Assembly (NCBI GenBank): GCA_021828405.1
Contig: JAKARZ010000076.1
Location: forward strand, 1-7,696
Reading direction: 5' to 3'
Length of the DNA: 7,696 bases
DNA from: Bacillota bacterium
GTDB taxonomy: Bacteria > Bacillota_E > Sulfobacillia > Sulfobacillales > JAIMBI01
A program made the position numbers and the translations under genes. Below, piece after piece: positions 5,180 to 7,696 of the stretch; the first letter of the stretch is position 1, and each line of letters starts with the position of its first letter. The notes beneath the pieces were generated by a model. That model saw only the letters and a list, made by a program, of their open reading frames with translations, was not told the origin of the DNA and searched no databases.

Positions 5180-5390
5180 TACCAGGGCGGGAGCTTCTGT
5201 TCCCCATGGCGAGCACCGGCGGACACAGCTGAAGAACCGGTCCGTGGGGACCGGAGCCACCGCACGGCTCGGCTCCTTCTCGGGGGCGTGGGTGAGAATT
5301 CTGGCCGCGCCGCTGCCAGCAGTGTATTCATGACATTCGCCGTATTCGCCGGTTCTCTCCCGAGCCCAAGGTCGCACAAGCTCACGCATC
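5180..5390 (-). pseudogene. Possible second TnpB C-terminus with omega-RNA-like 3' end (relic)
   Basis: On the minus strand, a frame between about 5380 and 5300 reads CDLGLGREPANTANVMNTLLAAARPE. It resembles the end of TnpB, C-G-L-V-x-x-RD-x-NAA-xN-xL, in degraded form. Downstream are stacked stems: GGAGCC/GGCTCC (plus 5253-5258 and 5271-5276) and CCGGTCC/GGACCGG with a four-base loop (plus 5237-5243 and 5248-5254). Then comes GGGGAACAGAAGCTCCCGCC (complement of 5186-5205), much like the lead-in of TnpB right-end hairpins. CCGCC can then pair with GGTGG across CTGGTA, but the expected GGGG-AGGTTCA end is not preserved. The assignment is weaker than for the plus-strand relic and rests on resemblance. 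A group II intron or an unrelated structured RNA are alternatives that I could not support. Confidence 0.38.
5237..5276. other. Two overlapping strong hairpins
   Basis: CCGGTCC-GTGG-GGACCGG (5237-5254) is a perfect 7-bp stem with a four-base loop. GGAGCC (5253-5258) pairs with GGCTCC (5271-5276), followed on the plus strand by TTCT. The stems share two bases, so they compete at the junction. They are most simply explained as part of the TnpB/omega-RNA-like relic on the minus strand. Confidence 0.5.
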
Positions 5391-5559
5391 ACAGCGATCC
5401 CCGTGGCCGAAGGCGGCGTCGAGGATGGCACGGTGCGAGGGCCCCTTCGTCACTGTTGGTCCCACCATGGCTCTGCCTCCTGCTGAGGATGACCCGGAAG
5501 ACCCATTGCGCGTGCAGAGTACGGCGCCGCGCCCGCGGCGGCTAGGTGCCGATGGTGCA

Positions 5560-5592
5560 TTGTGAGAAACCAGACGGCTCAGTTTTGTGAGA
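5560..5592. repeat. Direct repeat TTGTGAGA, 25 bp apart (IS-end-like)
   Basis: TTGTGAGA occurs at 5560-5567 and 5585-5592, the second inside GGCTCAGTTTTGTGAGACC. Series of GGCTCA-x-TTTTG-x-GAGA repeats with about this spacing are familiar from IS21-type element ends. No transposase coding sequence is seen beside it, so this is a candidate solitary relic end. Confidence 0.35.
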
Positions 5593-5599
5593 CCATTGA

Positions 5600-5880
5600 C
5601 CCAGAGAGGTCCATCGCTCGCACCTCGCCTGTACCCACTTCACGTTGCCCGAAGCTTTTCGCAGGTCGCGAGCGGCGCTCGGCCGTGGACCCGAGCGCTC
5701 GCCATCGGGAATTCGGCCGCACAGAACGTTCTGCCTTTTGGGCGGGGCCTCAGAGGCGGGGTGTTGAGAAATGGCGTCGTGGGGCCATTTCTGCGCATGA
5801 GGCCCGTGGCCGGGAGCTCAAGAGTTCGGCGCGCGGCCTGGATGGACCGGCGCGTCCCTTGTCATGGGATAAGACTAAGA
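5600..5880. other. Gene-free stretch upstream of the lpdA leader
   Basis: No gene is supported. The one distinct item is the perfect 12-bp palindrome CAGAACGTTCTG at 5722-5733, which could be an operator. Open frames on the plus strand (5562-5885 and 5587-5994) have shadow-like composition and no ribosome binding site of note. Confidence 0.5.
5722..5733. promoter_or_regulatory. 12-bp perfect palindrome, possible operator
   Basis: CAGAACGTTCTG is self-complementary. The half-sites touch, so it does not fit the Bacillus LexA box (CGAAC-N4-GTTCG). It is 372 nt before the lpdA start. Functional use is unproven. Confidence 0.25.
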
Positions 5881-5908
5881 GGTAAGGTGACTCCTAAGGT
5901 GAAGGTGG
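5859..5908 (+). promoter_or_regulatory. Possible lpdA promoter/operator region with tandem TAAGGTGA
   Basis: TTGTCA (5859-5864) is followed after 18 nt by TAAGGT (5883-5888), a weak sigma-A-type pair. TAAGGTGA occurs at 5883-5890 and again at 5895-5902 (12-bp period), with a third AAGGTGG at 5902-5908. Tandem sites of this kind suggest a regulator, but I cannot name one. Confidence 0.3.
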
Positions 5909-5919
5909 CGCAGGCGTTG

Positions 5920-6035
5920 GCGACGTGCAACCGCTGCCCCGAGGCAGCGACCGGCTGGTTGGGAAGCTCCACGTCGCAGCCCCACGGCGCATAGCGCGTG
6001 GGGCATTCCTTGTGCGACCGCCCGCTGGCGGCGGT
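5920..6035 (+). ncRNA. Structured 5' leader of the lpdA operon (candidate cis-regulatory RNA)
   Basis: Three successive folded units lie 70-185 nt before lpdA. GCGACGTG (5920-5927) pairs with CACGTCGC (5970-5977), enclosing CGCTGCC-CCGA-GGCAGCG (5932-5949). CCCCACG-G-CGC-ATA-GCG-CGTGGGG (5980-6003) is a ten-pair stem with one bulge, followed by CATTCCTTGT. CCGCC-CGCT-GGCGG follows at 6018-6031. The long-range stem closing an inner hairpin, then a stem in front of a weakly T-rich stretch, resembles an aptamer plus expression platform. I could match it to no known riboswitch class or T-box. Chance pairing in GC-rich DNA is the alternative. Confidence 0.4.
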
Positions 6036-6090
6036 TCGGCTAGGACATCCGCCGCTCGGACCCAGATGGCGATGCGATCGGGGAACCTGT

Positions 6091-6097
6091 AAGGAGG
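6091..6097 (+). promoter_or_regulatory. Ribosome binding site of lpdA
   Basis: AAGGAGG is 7 nt before GTG 6105 and selects that start over the overlapping GTG at 6103, which is in another frame. Confidence 0.85.
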
Positions 6098-6104
6098 CAT
6101 CGGT

Positions 6105-7505
6105 GTGGCCGAATCATTTGATTTAGTGGTGTTGGGCGGCGGCATGGGGGGCTACGTGGCGGCGATTCGGGCCGCTCAACTGGGCATGAAGACGGCCCTG
6201 GTGGATCGGGACAAGGTGGGCGGTACCTGCCTGCACCGGGGCTGCATCCCCACGAAGGCGCTGCTGCACACGGCCGACGTTGTGAACCAACTGCATGCCG
6301 TCGGGGAGCTCGGCATCACGATGAAGCCGGACGCGTTCTCGCTGGACTATTCCGCCACCATGACGCGCAAGAACAAGATTGTGACGCAGTTGTGGCGTGG
6401 TGTCGAGTTTCTCATGAAGAAGAACCACATCACCGTCTACAAGGGGACCGGCCGCCTCACGAGCGCCACCCAGGTGGTGGTGGACGGCGAGAAGGGGCAG
6501 GAGATGCTGTCGGGCAGAGATGTGCTGGTGGCGGTGGGTTCCGAGCCTCGTCCGCTGCCGAACTTGCCCTTTGACGGCCAGCGGGTCCTGTCCTCAGATC
6601 ATGTGCTCGAGCGCGACAGCGTGCCCGCCTCGGTGCTCATCGTGGGCGGGGGCGCGATCGGTGTCGAGTTTGCCTCGCTGTACCGGGACTTCGGCAGCGA
6701 GGTGACGCTGGTCGAGATGCTGCCCCACATCCTGCCGCAGGACGATGCGGACGTGGCCGCCGAGCTCACGCGCCTGTTGGCCCGCCGCGGTATTGCGATT
6801 CACGCGGGTGCGGGCATCGATGATATCCAGGTCGGCGCGAAGAGCATCAGCGCCAAGATCACGCCGAAAGCGGGTGCGGCGGTTGCCGTGGAGGCGGAGG
6901 TGCTGGTGGTGGCCATCGGCCGCCAGCCCTTGACCGCCGGTATTGGCCTCGAGGCACTGGGCGTCAAGATGAACCGCGGGTTCATTGAGGTGGACGGTGT
7001 CTATCGGACCAACGTGCCCCACGTGCTGGCGGCGGGGGACTGCATCGGCGGGTATCTCCTGGCGCACGTGGCCGCGCATGAGGGCATGATTGCCGTGGAG
7101 GCGCTGCACGGCGACAATCCGGAGGGCTTGAACCCGCATCGGGTGCCACGCGTTACGTACTGCCGTCCCGAGGTGGCCAGCGTGGGCGTCACCCAAGAGG
7201 AGGCCGAGCAGGCGGGACACACGGTCAGGACCGGCACGTTTCCGTTCAAGGCCAACGGCAAGGCGCTCATCCTGCAGGAGGGCGACGGGTTCGTCAAGCT
7301 GGTAGCGGATGCGGAGACCGATGCGCTGTTGGGGGCGCACATCATCGGCCCGCATGCCTCGGACCTCATCAACGAGATGGCGCTCGCCAAATTCCTCGAG
7401 GGCACCGCGTGGGAAGTCGGGGACAGCGTCCATGCGCACCCGACGGTGTCCGAGACGCTGCACGAAGCCGCCATGGTGTTGCAGGGACACGGGATTCACG
7501 TCTAG
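6105..7505 (+). CDS. lpdA: Dihydrolipoyl dehydrogenase (E3), branched-chain 2-oxoacid dehydrogenase operon
   Basis: This 466-aa cytosolic FAD disulfide oxidoreductase reoxidises the dihydrolipoyl arm of E2 and passes electrons to NAD+. All the landmarks are present. The FAD-binding turn is VVLGGGMGGYVAA (8-20). The redox disulfide is GGTCLHRGCIPTK with C42 and C47. The NAD-binding fold is VLIVGGGAIGVEFASLYRDFGSEVTLVE (177-204). The second FAD contact is VPHVLAAGDCIGG (304-316). The dimer-interface active-site end is VHAHPTVSETLHEA, with catalytic H445 and E450. Length is normal for the family. Start: GTG behind AAGGAGG. Only 16 nt separate its stop from the E1 alpha gene, so they form one transcript. 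In Bacillus the same order is lpdV-bkdAA, so this is probably the lpdV-type enzyme rather than that of pyruvate dehydrogenase. The leader before it is strongly folded and may regulate it. Confidence 0.96.
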   Translation: MAESFDLVVLGGGMGGYVAAIRAAQLGMKTALVDRDKVGGTCLHRGCIPTKALLHTADVVNQLHAVGELGITMKPDAFSLDYSATMTRKNKIVTQLWRGVEFLMKKNHITVYKGTGRLTSATQVVVDGEKGQEMLSGRDVLVAVGSEPRPLPNLPFDGQRVLSSDHVLERDSVPASVLIVGGGAIGVEFASLYRDFGSEVTLVEMLPHILPQDDADVAAELTRLLARRGIAIHAGAGIDDIQVGAKSISAKITPKAGAAVAVEAEVLVVAIGRQPLTAGIGLEALGVKMNRGFIEVDGVYRTNVPHVLAAGDCIGGYLLAHVAAHEGMIAVEALHGDNPEGLNPHRVPRVTYCRPEVASVGVTQEEAEQAGHTVRTGTFPFKANGKALILQEGDGFVKLVADAETDALLGAHIIGPHASDLINEMALAKFLEGTAWEVGDSVHAHPTVSETLHEAAMVLQGHGIHV

Positions 7506-7521
7506 AGAGGACGGGAACAGC

Positions 7522-7696
7522 ATGGCCAAAGCCAAGGGCAAAGCCCCCGCCACCACAGAGGCGGCGGGCGGACTTTCCACGGAGTGGCTGCACGAGATGT
7601 ATTACCACATGGCGATCGCCCGCGCGCTGGATGAGCGCTGCTGGGTGATGAACCGGGGCGGACAGGCGCCGTTCGTGATTTCCGGACAGGGTCATG
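7522..7696 (+). CDS. bkdAA: Branched-chain 2-oxoacid dehydrogenase E1 component, alpha subunit (5' part)
   Basis: Only the first 58 codons are in the window. The protein starts MAKAKGKAPATTEAAGG, a Lys/Ala-rich flexible lead. Next is LSTEWLHEMYYHMAIARALDERCWVMNRGGQAPFVISGQGH, running to the edge. The MY-xxM-xxAR-xxDER-xWxxNR-xGxxPFVIS-xQGx-EA pattern is that of BkdAA-type E1 alpha. Pyruvate dehydrogenase E1 alpha has GFYAP at the same place. The enzyme is thiamine-diphosphate dependent and decarboxylates 2-oxoisovalerate and related acids from Val, Leu and Ile, loading the acyl group onto E2. The thiamine-binding motif lies beyond the window. The start ATG is 16 nt after the lpdA stop; AGAGAGG (7504-7510) is a moderate ribosome binding site 11 nt upstream. 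E1 beta and E2 genes are expected next. Confidence 0.9.
   Translation, partial: MAKAKGKAPATTEAAGGLSTEWLHEMYYHMAIARALDERCWVMNRGGQAPFVISGQGH

Noticed and set aside
5253..5300. Group II intron domain V
   Set aside because: GAGCC...GGCTC pairing is suggestive, but the domain V bulge, catalytic triad context and domain VI were not found.
5054..5431. 125-codon minus-strand frame ending directly before the small gene
   Set aside because: It overlaps the TnpB-like relic and its own RNA-like stems, has no ribosome binding site, and its composition is that of a shadow frame.
4373..5545. Long plus-strand open frame of 390 codons
   Set aside because: The translation is Arg/Ala/Pro-rich with no family motif. 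It overlaps the well-supported minus-strand gene, and no ribosome binding site precedes it; it is a GC-rich shadow.
5722..5733. LexA-type SOS box
   Set aside because: CAGAACGTTCTG has no 4-nt spacer between half-sites, so it does not fit the Bacillota LexA consensus.
5884..6100. T-box or known riboswitch before lpdA
   Set aside because: No T-box sequence (AGGGTGGNACCGCG) and no aptamer core that I recognise is present; only generic stems can be stated.
1..7696. CRISPR array, tRNA or rRNA genes
   Set aside because: No regularly spaced identical repeats of suitable length and no tRNA- or rRNA-like conserved segments were seen on either strand.

Overview
The window is GC-rich bacterial DNA, probably from a high-GC Bacillota (Sulfobacillus/Thermaerobacter-like lineages are a guess from gene content, not shown). 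The main taxonomic hint is the order dihydrolipoyl dehydrogenase then branched-chain 2-oxoacid dehydrogenase E1 alpha at the right end, which matches lpdV-bkdAA of the Bacillus bkd operon. Strong AGGAGG-type ribosome binding sites and frequent GTG starts fit the same assignment.

Layout, left to right. (1) 1-1026: a 21-base C run, then an IS3-family transposase broken by three frame changes but still showing its DDE residues. (2) 1239-2158: an intact two-gene cassette with overlapping stop and start, a DUF6036-like nucleotidyltransferase followed by a small Trp-rich partner. It looks like a toxin-antitoxin or defence-type pair. (3) 2159-3250: no intact gene. It holds a minus-strand terminator-like site, two nested hairpins, repeats resembling a multi-repeat IS end, and a decayed tnpB 3' fragment followed by a well-preserved omega-RNA-type terminal hairpin ending in GGTTCAG. 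(4) 3297-4369: a small membrane protein and a complete PIG-L/LmbE zinc deacetylase. (5) 4370-6104: mostly gene-free. It contains one small minus-strand gene with an excellent ribosome binding site, a second, more doubtful TnpB/omega-RNA relic on the minus strand, another pair of IS-end-like direct repeats, and a strongly structured leader in front of lpdA. (6) 6105-7696: lpdA and the start of the E1 alpha gene, the beginning of a catabolic 2-oxoacid dehydrogenase operon that runs off the window.

The right end is ordinary metabolism: E1 decarboxylates branched-chain 2-oxoacids and lipoamide dehydrogenase reoxidises the E2 lipoyl arm. The left three quarters are an accessory zone of low coding density with remains of at least two transposon types (IS3 and IS200/IS605-TnpB, possibly also IS21). 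The nucleotidyltransferase pair sits between the IS3 and the first TnpB relic. The most interesting points are the two TnpB right-end relics, each lying just 5' of a small gene, the nucleotidyltransferase pair with an altered glycine motif, and the folded lpdA leader. No intact novel system is proven by the sequence alone.
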